Assembly: GCA_004005435.1 (NCBI GenBank)
Contig: RZWH01000004.1
Coordinates: forward strand, 7,501-71,500
DNA length: 64,000 nt
Origin: Rhodobacteraceae bacterium CCMM004
Lineage (GTDB): Bacteria; Pseudomonadota; Alphaproteobacteria; Rhodobacterales; Rhodobacteraceae
Direction of reading: 5' to 3'
How positions within the stretch are numbered: the stretch's first letter is position 1; each line of letters begins with the position of its first letter. Position numbers and translations under genes: made by a program. Of this stretch, positions 51,401 through 59,618 are shown in pieces. The notes beneath the pieces are model-generated. The model worked only from the letters and a program-made list of their open reading frames with translations. It was not told the DNA's origin and did not search any database.

Positions 51401-52311
51401 GCCCCGGCCCCGTAGGTCGCGTCGAGACGCGACCGCAGATAGTCCGCGGCGGTCACCGCCGGCCACCGCGCTGGACCGGTGCCGGGCAGCGCGGCGACCA
51501 TGGCGTCGGGGTTGGGGTCGAGGAAGAACGCGATGGACCGGCGGCGGCGTTTGGGCGGCAGCACCCGGTGCGGGGTCGAGACGTAGCGCCCGTTGGTCCA
51601 GCGCATCAGGCAGTCGCCGATGTTGACGACAAAGGCGCCGGGGACATGCGGCGCGTCGATCCAGCCGCCGCCCCGTTGGCGCACCTGCAACCCCCCCTCG
51701 CCGTCCGTCATCAACAGCGTCAGCGCGCCATAGTCGGTGTGCGCCCCCGCCCCGATCTCGCCCTCCGCGCCGGTGCCGGGCGGATAGGACAACAGCCGCA
51801 ACGTGGACATCGGCGCGTCGAAATGCGGGGCGAAGTAGCGCTCGCCTAGCGCCATGTCCGTCGCCACAGCGCAGAGCAGATCCTGACCCAACCGCTGCAC
51901 CGCGTCGAAATAGGCGGTGAGTGTGTCGCGAAACCCGTCGATCTTCGGCCAGACATTCACGCCGCGGAACGGCTCTCCGGCCACCACGCGGGGGTCGTCC
52001 TCGTCGAGATCGAGCCCGATGTTGAACGCCTCCTTGCGGTCCGCGGTGCCTGCGGCATCGTCCAGCGCCTCGGCCCCCTTGCGCACCCAGCCGCGGTTGT
52101 GCGGGCTTTGCGCGATGTCGAGCGGCGCCTTGTCCTCCTCCGGCAGCGCGAAGAGCGCGTCGCCCATGGCAAAGGTCCGCTCCACCAGTTCCTGCCGCAC
52201 CGGGTGGCCGGTCAGAAGAAAGAACCCCGTCTCGCGGCAGGCCCGGCCCAACCGGTCGGCGAACCGCGCCGGGTCGAGCGCCCGGTCGGAATGGTCGAGG
52301 ACGGGGATCAT
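51397..52311 (-). CDS. 2-oxoglutarate/Fe(II)-dependent oxygenase, isopenicillin N synthase fold
   Basis: A 304-residue soluble non-heme iron oxygenase. The double-stranded beta-helix has the 2-His-1-Asp facial triad: HTDYGALTLL (His, Asp near residue 190) and the distal His in STPHRVLPPKRRRRSIAFFLDP, where the Arg-Ser pair binds 2-oxoglutarate. The N-terminus (IPVLDHSDRALDPARFADRLGRACRETGFFLLTGHPV) is typical of IPNS-like enzymes. It overlaps the creatininase gene and the quinone-reductase gene by 1-4 nt, so it acts in one operon, perhaps hydroxylating the catabolic substrate. Confidence 0.9.
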   Translation of the reverse strand: MIPVLDHSDRALDPARFADRLGRACRETGFFLLTGHPVRQELVERTFAMGDALFALPEEDKAPLDIAQSPHNRGWVRKGAEALDDAAGTADRKEAFNIGLDLDEDDPRVVAGEPFRGVNVWPKIDGFRDTLTAYFDAVQRLGQDLLCAVATDMALGERYFAPHFDAPMSTLRLLSYPPGTGAEGEIGAGAHTDYGALTLLMTDGEGGLQVRQRGGGWIDAPHVPGAFVVNIGDCLMRWTNGRYVSTPHRVLPPKRRRRSIAFFLDPNPDAMVAALPGTGPARWPAVTAADYLRSRLDATYGAGA

Positions 52312-52934
52312 GCCGCCTGCTCCTGCCGGGACGCTGCGCCGCCGGTCAGGCGATCGACCTGCGCCGCCACGCGGTCGAGGTGCCGCGCCCGGCTCTGCGG
52401 CGTCGAGCTGTCCATCAGATAGTGCGCGGCAAAGGCGGTCCGGCACCCCTTGGCGCAGATCAGACGCACACCGCGCATCAGCGTCCTTTTCCCCGGCGCG
52501 CCCACCAGCCGGGTCAGCCACCAGCTCGCCCCGCAGGTGGTGAACACGCCCAGGCGGGTGATGTTCGTCAGTCCGGGGCGGATGTCGGTGTTTGCATCGT
52601 CGGGCATCAGGAACGCCACGCCGGGCAGCAGCACCCGGTCCAGCCACCCTTTGAGCATCGCCGGCAATCCATACCACCAGGTCGGGTAGACGAAGATCAG
52701 CGTGTCCGCCCAGCGCAGGTCGGCCACGTCGCCCGCTACGGGTGCGGTGTTCGCCGCTTCGTCCTCGTAACCCGCGTGCTCCCCCGCGCTCAGCACCGGG
52801 TCGAACCCTTCGCCATAGAGATCGCGCACTCGCAGCTCCGCCCCCGCCGCCTCCAGCCGCGCGCAGACCGTGTCGCGCACCGCGGCGGTAAAGCTCTCGG
52901 GTCGGGGGTGGGCATAGATCACCAGCGCCCGCAT
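52308..52934 (-). CDS. NAD(P)H-dependent quinone/flavin oxidoreductase 1
   Basis: A 208-residue flavodoxin-fold oxidoreductase of the MdaB/NQO1 type, which transfers hydride from NAD(P)H to quinones, using FMN or FAD. Seen: RALVIYAHPRPESFTAAVRDT (FAD phosphate loop), DTLIFVYPTWWYGLPAMLKGWLDRVLLPGVAF and TTCGASWWLTRLVGAPGKRT. It overlaps the oxygenase start by ATGA. It is a paralogue of the next gene. I infer that it regenerates or buffers electron carriers for the pathway. Confidence 0.88.
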   Translation of the reverse strand: MRALVIYAHPRPESFTAAVRDTVCARLEAAGAELRVRDLYGEGFDPVLSAGEHAGYEDEAANTAPVAGDVADLRWADTLIFVYPTWWYGLPAMLKGWLDRVLLPGVAFLMPDDANTDIRPGLTNITRLGVFTTCGASWWLTRLVGAPGKRTLMRGVRLICAKGCRTAFAAHYLMDSSTPQSRARHLDRVAAQVDRLTGGAASRQEQAA

Positions 52935-52935
52935 G

Positions 52936-53517
52936 TCACAACGCCTCCATCTCGCGGCTCGCCCGGGCGAGGAATGCCGCCCGCTGCGCCGCATCGGCCC
53001 GGTTCATATCATAGAGCGCCAGATAGCGCAGCGTCTCGGGCGCGCAGGTATAGCGCAGGGCGCGCGTCACCAGACGGCGGGGCGGATCGCCGGCCAGAAC
53101 CGCCGACAGCCGCGTCGCGCCGTAGGTCGTGACCGCGGCCAGCTTGCGCACATGGGTCAGGGCGGGAGACAGCCGCCCGTCCGCCAGGGTGAACGACACG
53201 CCGGGCAGGAACACCCGGTCGAAGAACCCCTTGAGGATCGCCGGATAGCCGAAGTTCCAGACGGGGAAGACCAGCACCAGCGCCTCCGCCGCCCGCAACC
53301 GCTCCACGTATCCTTGGACCGGCGCCAGGTTCGACCCGACGTCGTGATAGCCCCGCCGCTCCTCGGCCGTCAGCACCGGCTGGAACCCTTCTGCATAGAG
53401 GTCGCAGTCGTCCACCTCCCACCCGCGGTCCGCCAGCGCCCCCGTCACCGCCCCATGCAGCGCCCCGCAAAAGCTTTCGGGGCACGGGTGGGCATAGAGC
53501 ACCAGCGCCTTAGGCAT
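52936..53517 (-). CDS. NAD(P)H-dependent quinone/flavin oxidoreductase 2
   Basis: A 193-residue paralogue with the same fold: KALVLYAHPCPESFCGALHGAV, VLVFPVWNFGYPAILKGFFDRVFLPGVSF and TTYGATRLSAVLAGDPPRRLVTRALRYTC. It ends one base before the next gene's start, so the pair is tightly co-transcribed. About 315 bp of spacer separate it from the FAD oxidase; a 29-nt hairpin repeat lies there. The two proteins differ in residue details and may use different acceptors. Confidence 0.88.
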   Translation of the reverse strand: MPKALVLYAHPCPESFCGALHGAVTGALADRGWEVDDCDLYAEGFQPVLTAEERRGYHDVGSNLAPVQGYVERLRAAEALVLVFPVWNFGYPAILKGFFDRVFLPGVSFTLADGRLSPALTHVRKLAAVTTYGATRLSAVLAGDPPRRLVTRALRYTCAPETLRYLALYDMNRADAAQRAAFLARASREMEAL

Positions 53518-53633
53518 CGCGGAAACGAGGTGTTGTGAGAAATGGTCCCGCTCCGTTATCAGCCGCGACCCCCATTCCCGGATCTGCAACCAACCGAGCG
53601 CATGGGTAGCTCACCCACGCCAGCCATACGTCC

Positions 53634-53757
53634 CGCCCGGCCGCAGGCCGGGCAGCCCCCGACCGCCCCCGTCGCCATTGTCCCTCGGACCGATGGCGCT
53701 CCAATGGCGACCGGGGGCTTCTCCCCCGCCCGCGGCCGGGGGCTGCCCTCACCGCGC
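53634..53757. repeat. Inverted-repeat spacer with a 29-nt hairpin copy (reverse)
   Basis: In the 53518-53832 gap: GGCAGCCCCCG (53651-53661) pairs with CGGGGGCTGCC (53737-53747), and GTCGCCATTG (53671-53680) with CAATGGCGAC (53702-53711). The 53671-53699 part on the minus strand matches the 29-nt hairpins at 46.8 and 59.5 kb. No gene seen in this gap. Confidence 0.6.
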
Positions 53758-53832
53758 AGCACGACCGATGGGACATCTTGCCGGCGCACGTGACGGCAAT
53801 CGCGCGTCGGTATGAGATTGGATCGTTGGTGC

Positions 53833-55230
53833 TCACCCCGCCCCCTGCAACTTGGGATAGGCGTACATCCGGTCGTAGCCCCAGTGGGGATCGTCCCAGG
53901 CGATCATCTTGCCAGGGTTCAGCAGGCCCTTGGGGTCGGCCTCGCGCTTGAAGGCCAGTTGCCGGTCGTCCACGGTCTGGCGCCCGCCCTCCTCCAGCGT
54001 ATAGCGGTGGGGGTTGAAGATCATCGCGCCGATCTCCTCGTGCGCGGCCATGATCTCGTCCAGCCGGGCCTCGGTGGTGAACTTCACCAGGCTCAGGCCC
54101 GCGAACATGGTCCTCCCGCCCTCCTTCATCACCTCCAGGTGTTGCAGCACTTCGGGCGCAAAGCGGTCGCGGATCGCCGCCATCTTCTCCAGCGCGCCCT
54201 CGGTGCCATAGCGCACCTGCAGATAGGTGATCGACGGGTCGACCTTGAGCGCCCGGAGCGTGGTGTGGTTCCAGCCGTATTCAAAGACCGGTCCGGGGCT
54301 GCGCGGCCAGTCGTGATCGTCCGAGCGATAGATCAGCCGCGCCCCGGGCCGCCGCGCCAGGAAGGTCAGGAACCCGTCCATCGACTGCGGCGCGACCATC
54401 AGGCCCAGCATGTGGGTGCCCTCCGCCACATGCGGGCGCACCCGCTGGAAATAGGCGTGCGGCACCGGCGCCTCGAAGACCGAGATCAGCTTTTTCAGGA
54501 TCCCGTCCTCGGCGGCCAGATCCTGGGCCAGCACCGCGGCCTCCATGAAGTCGTCGCAGGCCACGAACATCTCGACCCAGTCGTAGGCGGGGGCGAGCGG
54601 CATCTCGACCTCGGTGATGATGCCGTTGGTGCCGTAGGCGTGGCTGACGCGGGCCAGCTCTTCTCCGCGGAACTCCAGGATCCGCGGCTCGGCCTCCATC
54701 GTCACGACGCGCAGGCGGATGATGTTGCCAAGGTCGCGCAGCGCGCCCCAGGTCACCGACCCGACGCCGCCCGACCCCCCGGCGACGAACCCGCCGATGG
54801 TCGCCGTGGACCAGGTGGACGACACCATGCGCAGCTCGTGGCCCGCGGCCTCGCGACAGGCCGCATCCAGATCCTTGAGCAGGACACCCGGTTCGCAGAT
54901 CACGCGGCCGGGATGCACCTCCTTCACCTTGGTCATGTGGCGCAGGTGCATCACGCAGCCGCCCGCCAGCGGCATCGCCTGGCCGTAGTTGCCGGTGCCC
55001 GCGCCCCGGGTCGTCACCGGCACGTCGTGGGCATGGCAGACGCGCAGCACCTCGATCACCTCGGCCTCGCTCTTCGGCCGCACGACGAAGTCGGCGGTGA
55101 CGTGGTCCAGCCGGTCCTTGAGCACCGGCGAATACCAGAAGAAGTCGCGGGAGGAGGCGCGCACGTCGCTCTCCTTCTCCGCCAGGTCCAGGTGGCTCAG
55201 GGCGGCCTTGGCCGCGGCGATGTCGGTCAT
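53833..55230 (-). CDS. FAD-binding oxidase, VAO/PCMH fold
   Basis: A 465-residue flavoprotein related to GlcD/D-lactate dehydrogenase-like oxidases. The FAD site is PVTTRGAGTGNYGQAMPLAGGCVMHLRHM near residue 70, with TWSTATIGGFVAGGSGGVGSVTWGALRDLGN forming the second FAD segment, and the C-terminal substrate cap ends KGLLNPGKMIAWDDP. No covalent-His position of the berberine-bridge type is evident. Its start overlaps the deaminase gene (ATGG near 55230), so it is in the same operon. Substrate unknown. Confidence 0.9.
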   Translation of the reverse strand: MTDIAAAKAALSHLDLAEKESDVRASSRDFFWYSPVLKDRLDHVTADFVVRPKSEAEVIEVLRVCHAHDVPVTTRGAGTGNYGQAMPLAGGCVMHLRHMTKVKEVHPGRVICEPGVLLKDLDAACREAAGHELRMVSSTWSTATIGGFVAGGSGGVGSVTWGALRDLGNIIRLRVVTMEAEPRILEFRGEELARVSHAYGTNGIITEVEMPLAPAYDWVEMFVACDDFMEAAVLAQDLAAEDGILKKLISVFEAPVPHAYFQRVRPHVAEGTHMLGLMVAPQSMDGFLTFLARRPGARLIYRSDDHDWPRSPGPVFEYGWNHTTLRALKVDPSITYLQVRYGTEGALEKMAAIRDRFAPEVLQHLEVMKEGGRTMFAGLSLVKFTTEARLDEIMAAHEEIGAMIFNPHRYTLEEGGRQTVDDRQLAFKREADPKGLLNPGKMIAWDDPHWGYDRMYAYPKLQGAG

Positions 55231-56492
55231 GGGGTCTCCATCAGGTCGTCGAGCTCGGCATAGTCGGGCAGCGTCCGGTCGATGGCGCGCCCCTGGCGCA
55301 GCACGATCCGGTCGGCCTGGGGCCGGGCGAACAGCTCGGTCCACTCCCGCGCGCGGAACAGGACCAGGTCGGCGGGCGCCCCGGGGGCGAGGCTGGGCGC
55401 GGCAAAGCCGCAGGCGGCGGCGGGGTGGTCCAGAACGGTGCGCACCCAGTCGTCGCCGGCGTGGTCCAGGTGGCCGATGCGGGTGGCCTGGCGCAGCACC
55501 TCGAGAATGTCCAGATCGCCATAGGCGTAGAACGGATCGCGGGTGTTGTCCGAGGCGAAGCTGACGGAGATCCCCCGCGCCCGCGCCTCGTGGACCAGCG
55601 TGATGCCCCGCATCCGCGGCGTTCGCCCGGCATGGCGGTCCTGCAGATAGAGGTTGCACATCGGCAGGCTGACCATGTTCAGCCCCGCCGCCGCGACCCG
55701 GTCGAGGGTGTCGAGCGCCCGTGCCTCCGCCTGCGCCGACAGCGAACAGCAGTGCCCCACCGTGACCGGCGCGTCGAAGCCCGTGGCGGTCACGATGTCG
55801 GCCAGGGCGCGCAGGGTCTCGCTGCCCGGGTCCAGGGTTTCGTCCACGTGGAAATCGGCTTCCAGCCCCCGCGCCGCCGCCATCTCCAGGAACCCCTCGA
55901 TCCGGTCGGCGAGGTCGTCCACGGGATAGAGCACCATGCCCAGCACCCCGCCGTGGTCGGCGACGATGTCGGCGGTGTCGCGGAAGGCCCCGTCGCGCGA
56001 GAACCCGTCGCAGCCGATCAGGCACGCCGCCTGCAGGTCGATCCGCCCGCGCCAGCGGTCGCGCGCGGCAGCGAACATCGGCCACGAGATCGCATCCTGC
56101 CCTTCCATCGAATCGAGATGCGTCCGGATCGCCCGGGTGCCGTGGGCAAAGGCACAGCGCAGGGCAAAGTCCATGCGGCGGCCCACGTCCTCGGCGCTCC
56201 AGCGCGCGTGGTCGGCGCGCACCGTCTCCAACGCGCCGGTGAAGGTGCCGTGCGGATTGGGGCTGCGCGGCCAGATATGGCCCTTGTCGAGGTGCGTGTG
56301 CATGTCGACGAAGCAAGGCAGGACCATGGCGCCGCCCATGTCCACGGGCGTGCCACCCTTGCCCGCGATCCGGCCGCCGTCGAGCGACAGGGCGGTGCGG
56401 ACGAGGCCGCCCGCCTGCCCGACGAGGCAGGCCGGGACAGTCACGTTCTCCAGCCGCAGGGGGCCGTCGGGCAGTGTGCGAAAGTCCATCAT
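55227..56492 (-). CDS. Cytosine-deaminase-type amidohydrolase
   Basis: A 421-residue amidohydrolase of the CodA/AtzC subgroup, likely deaminating or opening a nitrogen heterocycle. The metal site begins with CFVDMHTHLDKGHIWP (His-x-His near residue 64). FHVDETLDPGSETLRAL holds the conserved Glu region, VTVGHCCSLSAQ the third His, and SFASDNTRDPFYAYGDLDILE the catalytic Asp. The double ATG start (56492) directly follows the permease stop with overlap. Cytosine, a hydroxymethylpyrimidine or a hydantoin-like ring are candidates; the sequence cannot decide. Confidence 0.9.
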   Translation of the reverse strand: MMDFRTLPDGPLRLENVTVPACLVGQAGGLVRTALSLDGGRIAGKGGTPVDMGGAMVLPCFVDMHTHLDKGHIWPRSPNPHGTFTGALETVRADHARWSAEDVGRRMDFALRCAFAHGTRAIRTHLDSMEGQDAISWPMFAAARDRWRGRIDLQAACLIGCDGFSRDGAFRDTADIVADHGGVLGMVLYPVDDLADRIEGFLEMAAARGLEADFHVDETLDPGSETLRALADIVTATGFDAPVTVGHCCSLSAQAEARALDTLDRVAAAGLNMVSLPMCNLYLQDRHAGRTPRMRGITLVHEARARGISVSFASDNTRDPFYAYGDLDILEVLRQATRIGHLDHAGDDWVRTVLDHPAAACGFAAPSLAPGAPADLVLFRAREWTELFARPQADRIVLRQGRAIDRTLPDYAELDDLMETP

Positions 56493-57358
56493 GCCTCGCG
56501 CTTCAGGGCGCTCTCGTGCCACTTGCGCAGCAGCATGTGACTGAGAAAGGACAGCCCTGCGAAGATGACGACCCCCGTCGCCGCGATCAGGATCAGCGCG
56601 GCGAACATCCGCGGGATGTTCAGGCGATAGCCCGCCTCGAGGATGCGGAACGCGAGGCCGGACTTGAGCCCGCCGGTTCCGGCCACGTACTCGGCCACCA
56701 CGGCACCGATCAGGCTCAGGCCCCCCGCGATGCGCAGGCCGCCCAGGAAGTAGGGCAGCGCCGAAGGCAGTTGCAGGAAGCGCAGCTTCTGCCATCGCGT
56801 GGCGCCGTAGATGCGGAACAGGTCGCGCAGGTTGTGATCGGCCGAGTTCAGCCCCAGCGTGGTGTTCGACAGCACGGGAAAGAACGCCACCAGCCAGGCG
56901 CAGAGCAGAAGGCCGGCCAGCCGCGACTCCACGTAGATGAAGATCAGGGGCGCGATGGCGACGATGGGCGTGACCTGGAGGATGACGGCGTAGGGGTAGA
57001 ACGACATCTCCATCCACCGCGACTGCGAGAACAGCACGGCCAGGCCGACGCCGCCCAGGACCGCCACGGCCAGCGCCATCAGCGTGATCTGGAGCGTGAC
57101 CAGCAGCGCCTCGAACAGGATCGGCCAGTCGGCGATGAGAGTCTGAAAGACGAGGCCGGGGCCGGGCAGGATGTAGTGGGGGATGGCGTTCCACACCACG
57201 ATCCGGTCCCACAGCCACAGGCCCAGCGCCAGGGTCAGGATCGGCAGGATCCAGCGGCCGACCTTCTCGAACCGGGTGCGGCGGCGGCGGCGGCGCTCGT
57301 CGGCGTCGATCTCGCCTGCGGGGTCGGCCGGGGGAACGGTCGGGTCGAGAACGCTCAT
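56489..57358 (-). CDS. ABC transporter permease (NMT1/THI5-type importer)
   Basis: A 289-residue inner-membrane permease with about six helices (TLALGLWLWDRIVVWNAIPHYIL at the start) and the EAA loop in YGATRWQKLRFLQLPSALPYFLGGLRIAGGLSLIGAVVAEYV. It belongs to the nitrate/taurine/thiamine-precursor branch (SsuC/TauC-like). Its stop overlaps the deaminase start. The palindrome array B3 separates it from the ATPase gene, an uncommon position inside one importer operon. Confidence 0.92.
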   Translation of the reverse strand: MSVLDPTVPPADPAGEIDADERRRRRRTRFEKVGRWILPILTLALGLWLWDRIVVWNAIPHYILPGPGLVFQTLIADWPILFEALLVTLQITLMALAVAVLGGVGLAVLFSQSRWMEMSFYPYAVILQVTPIVAIAPLIFIYVESRLAGLLLCAWLVAFFPVLSNTTLGLNSADHNLRDLFRIYGATRWQKLRFLQLPSALPYFLGGLRIAGGLSLIGAVVAEYVAGTGGLKSGLAFRILEAGYRLNIPRMFAALILIAATGVVIFAGLSFLSHMLLRKWHESALKREA

Positions 57359-57385
57359 CTCCGCTGTCTCCGGGCGCGGCGCGGG

Positions 57386-57478
57386 AAGGCCGTTCGAACG
57401 GCCTTGCCCACGCGGTTTCGAAACCGCGTGCCAAGCGCCTTGCAAGGCGCTTGGTCCAAGCCGCTTCGAAGCGGCTTG
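57386..57478. repeat. Palindrome array B3 (between ATPase and permease genes)
   Basis: Four perfect palindromes: AAGGCCGTTCGAACGGCCTT (57386-57405), a 22-bp unit with core CGCGGTTTCGAAACCGCG (57409-57430), a 24-bp unit with core AAGCGCCTTGCAAGGCGCTT (57431-57454), and a 22-bp unit with core AAGCCGCTTCGAAGCGGCTT (57457-57478). The first three parallel array B2. They lie between the ABC ATPase stop and the permease start on the minus strand. Confidence 0.93.
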
Positions 57479-57485
57479 CCCCCGC

Positions 57486-58262
57486 TCATGCCGCCGCCAT
57501 CGCGTCGTGCAGCGCGTCGGTGGCGGCGCGGGTGTGGCGCGCGTATTCGGCCGAGGTGCGAAAGTCCTCGCTGCGCGGATAGGGTGCGTCCACGGCGAGC
57601 TCGCGGATGACCCGTCCGGGGCGGGCGGCCATGACCACGATGCGGTCCGACAGGAACACCGATTCGAACACCGAATGGGTGACGAAGATCACGGTGCAGC
57701 CGATCTTCTCCTTCAGCGCCAGCAGGTCGTCGTTCAGCTTGAACCGCGTGATCTCGTCCAGCGCGGCAAAGGGTTCGTCCATCAGGATCACCCGGGGATG
57801 CGTCACCATGGCCCGGGCGATGGACACCCGCATCTTCATGCCCCCCGACAGCTCGCGCGGATAGGCGTCGGGAAAGTCGGCAAGGCCCACCAGATCCAGC
57901 GCCTCTTCCACATCGGCGCGCACCGCGTCGAAGCTCTGCCCGCGCAGGCGCAGCGGCAGCCAGACGTTGTGCGCCACCGTGGCCCAGGGCATCAGCGTCG
58001 GCTCCTGGAACACCACGCCCAGGTCCGGGGCGCCGCCCGTCCACTCGATCCGCCCGCGCGTCGGCTCGATCAGCCCGGCGATGAGCCGCAGCGCGGTGGA
58101 CTTGCCGCAGCCCGACGGCCCGAGGAGCGAGATGAAGTCGCCCTCCCGCGCCGTCAGGTCCATGTCGCGCAGCGCCACGACGGTGCCGTTGAAGGTCTTG
58201 CCGACCCCCTGCATCCGCACCACCGGGGCGCGGGCGCTGCCCTGCGGCGCTGCCACGCGCAT
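57486..58262 (-). CDS. ABC transporter ATP-binding protein
   Basis: A 258-residue ATPase of the nitrate/taurine-type importer family. Walker A is LLGPSGCGKSTALRLIAG near residue 48, the Q-loop VVFQEPTLMPWATV, the ABC signature LSGGMKMRVSIARAM, and Walker B with the catalytic Glu VILMDEPFAALDEITR; the H-loop is FVTHSVFESVFL. It overlaps the stop of the binding-protein gene by 1 nt. The gene is followed on its strand by palindrome array B3 and then the permease, so partial termination there could change subunit ratio. Confidence 0.95.
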   Translation of the reverse strand: MRVAAPQGSARAPVVRMQGVGKTFNGTVVALRDMDLTAREGDFISLLGPSGCGKSTALRLIAGLIEPTRGRIEWTGGAPDLGVVFQEPTLMPWATVAHNVWLPLRLRGQSFDAVRADVEEALDLVGLADFPDAYPRELSGGMKMRVSIARAMVTHPRVILMDEPFAALDEITRFKLNDDLLALKEKIGCTVIFVTHSVFESVFLSDRIVVMAARPGRVIRELAVDAPYPRSEDFRTSAEYARHTRAATDALHDAMAAA

Positions 58263-59260
58263 CACTCCGGCTTGATGTCCATCCCGACCTTCTTGTTGGT
58301 GAAGTCGAGGGTGTAGGACGCCTTCCAGTCCAGCCCGTCCTCGACCACGCCGGCCTCCACCATCTTGGTGTAGAAGTCCTCGACCTTGGCGTCGGTCATG
58401 GCGCCGATGCCCAGCTCCAGCGCGTCGCCCGAATCGACGATCCCCTCGGACGTCATCATCTCCTTGGCAAAGTCGATCTTGTCCTGGGTCATGTCGGGGT
58501 TGGCCTCCATGATCAGCGCGTCGGCCGCCGAGCTGTCGCCGTAGAGGTAATTGTACCACCCCGTCAGCGAGCCATCGACAAAGCACGTCACCTTGTCGGG
58601 GTCGTTGGCGATCGTGTCCGCCATGGTCTCGATGGTGGTGGCGTAGCTGGAATAGCCGTTGTCGGCGATCAGGAAGACGTTGGGCTTGATCCCGGCTTCC
58701 TTCTCGACCGCATAGGGTTCGGACGACAGGTAACCCTGCATCCCCTTGCGGACGTCGGCGATGAACGGCGCGGGGTTGAAGGTGTAGGGCTCGCGCTGCG
58801 CCTCGGTGAACCCGTGGGCGGCCATCATCCACTGATAGTAGCTGGTAAAGCCGTTGTCGCCGATCAGCAGGGTCAGATTCTTGAGGTCCTCCCAGGTTTC
58901 GGCCTCGCCCGGATGCGCCAGGATCACCTGCGGATGCTTCTGAAAGATCGCGGCGACGCTGACCACGGGGATGCCCTCGGCCACGGCGTTGAACGCCTGG
59001 AGCATGTCGCCGCCCATGTGAAAGTCGATGCGGCCCGCGAGCATCAGCGCGCGGTTGTTCACCTGCGGCCCGCCCGAGATGATCTCGACGTCGAGGCCGC
59101 AGGCGGCATAGGTGCCGTCGGCCACGGACTGGTAGAAGCCGCCGTGCTCGGCCTGGGCCAGCCAGTTGGTCCCGAACACCACCTTCTCCAGATGGCTTTC
59201 GGCCGCGGCGGCGCCCGCGGTCAGCGCCAGAACGGCCGTGGTCGTCGCGAGCTTGATCAT
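58262..59260 (-). CDS. ABC transporter substrate-binding protein, NMT1/THI5-like
   Basis: A 332-residue periplasmic binding protein with a signal (MIKLATTTAVLALTAGAAAA, before ESH) and an NMT1/THI5-type fold that usually binds thiamine-precursor pyrimidines, taurine, nitrate or aromatic acids. Typical parts are VFGTNWLAQAEHGGFYQSVADGTYAACGLDVEII, RALMLAGRIDFHMGGDMLQAFNAV and LTLLIGDNGFTSYYQWMMAAHG. The WL-x-x-E-HGG region is typical of HMP-type binding proteins. A GGAGGTGAGG ribosome site precedes the ATG at 59260. It is the first gene of the operon. Confidence 0.92.
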   Translation of the reverse strand: MIKLATTTAVLALTAGAAAAESHLEKVVFGTNWLAQAEHGGFYQSVADGTYAACGLDVEIISGGPQVNNRALMLAGRIDFHMGGDMLQAFNAVAEGIPVVSVAAIFQKHPQVILAHPGEAETWEDLKNLTLLIGDNGFTSYYQWMMAAHGFTEAQREPYTFNPAPFIADVRKGMQGYLSSEPYAVEKEAGIKPNVFLIADNGYSSYATTIETMADTIANDPDKVTCFVDGSLTGWYNYLYGDSSAADALIMEANPDMTQDKIDFAKEMMTSEGIVDSGDALELGIGAMTDAKVEDFYTKMVEAGVVEDGLDWKASYTLDFTNKKVGMDIKPE

Positions 59261-59391
59261 CCTCACCTCCGTTGATCGGTTGCCGCCCGGAGAGTTCGCC
59301 TGCCCCGTGGGAAAGGAAAAGGGACCGGCGGCGTCCGCCCGCAGATTAGGCACAGTCCTGCTCAAACTCCAAGCATCCCCGCGCCCACCGC

Positions 59392-59403
59392 CCAAACGTT
59401 TGG
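59392..59403. promoter_or_regulatory. Candidate LacI-family operator upstream of the importer operon
   Basis: CCAAACGTTTGG is a perfect 12-bp palindrome with a CG centre (AAACGTTT), the pattern of LacI-family operators. It lies about 130 nt upstream of the binding-protein start in the 358-bp gap 59261-59618. No LacI-type gene occurs in the window, so the regulator would be elsewhere. No thiamine riboswitch consensus is present. Confidence 0.4.
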
Positions 59404-59454
59404 CAGACGCCGCCTGAGGCAGACCGCGCCTGACCGGCAGCGCACATGCTGGGA

Positions 59455-59580
59455 AAGAAGGGCAGCGCCGCCCCGAGCGGAGGCGCAGAAGGCGCCGCCC
59501 CGAGCGGGGGCGGGGTCGCCATCGCCGCGCCATCGGTCCGAGCGACGATGGCGACGCGGCCCGGCGCGCCGCCGGGCGAG
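59455..59580. repeat. Repeat-element relative and 29-nt hairpin copy in the 59.3-59.6 kb gap
   Basis: GGGCAGCGCCGCCCCGAGCG (59460-59479) resembles the left end of the 31-kb elements. At 59527-59555 the hairpin CGCCATCG...CGATGGCG with loop GTCCGAGCGA repeats the 29-nt family, and GTCGCCATCG at 59515 extends the stem. No coding region is seen in the gap. Confidence 0.6.
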
Positions 59581-59618
59581 GCTATTGAGTCCAGCGCCCG
59601 CCAGTTCAGCAACCCAGG

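Noticed and set aside
59261-59618. Thiamine (TPP) riboswitch upstream of the NMT1/THI5-like importer
   Set aside because: The conserved CTGAGA and the downstream TPP-box sequences were not found; only a palindrome and repeat relatives are present.
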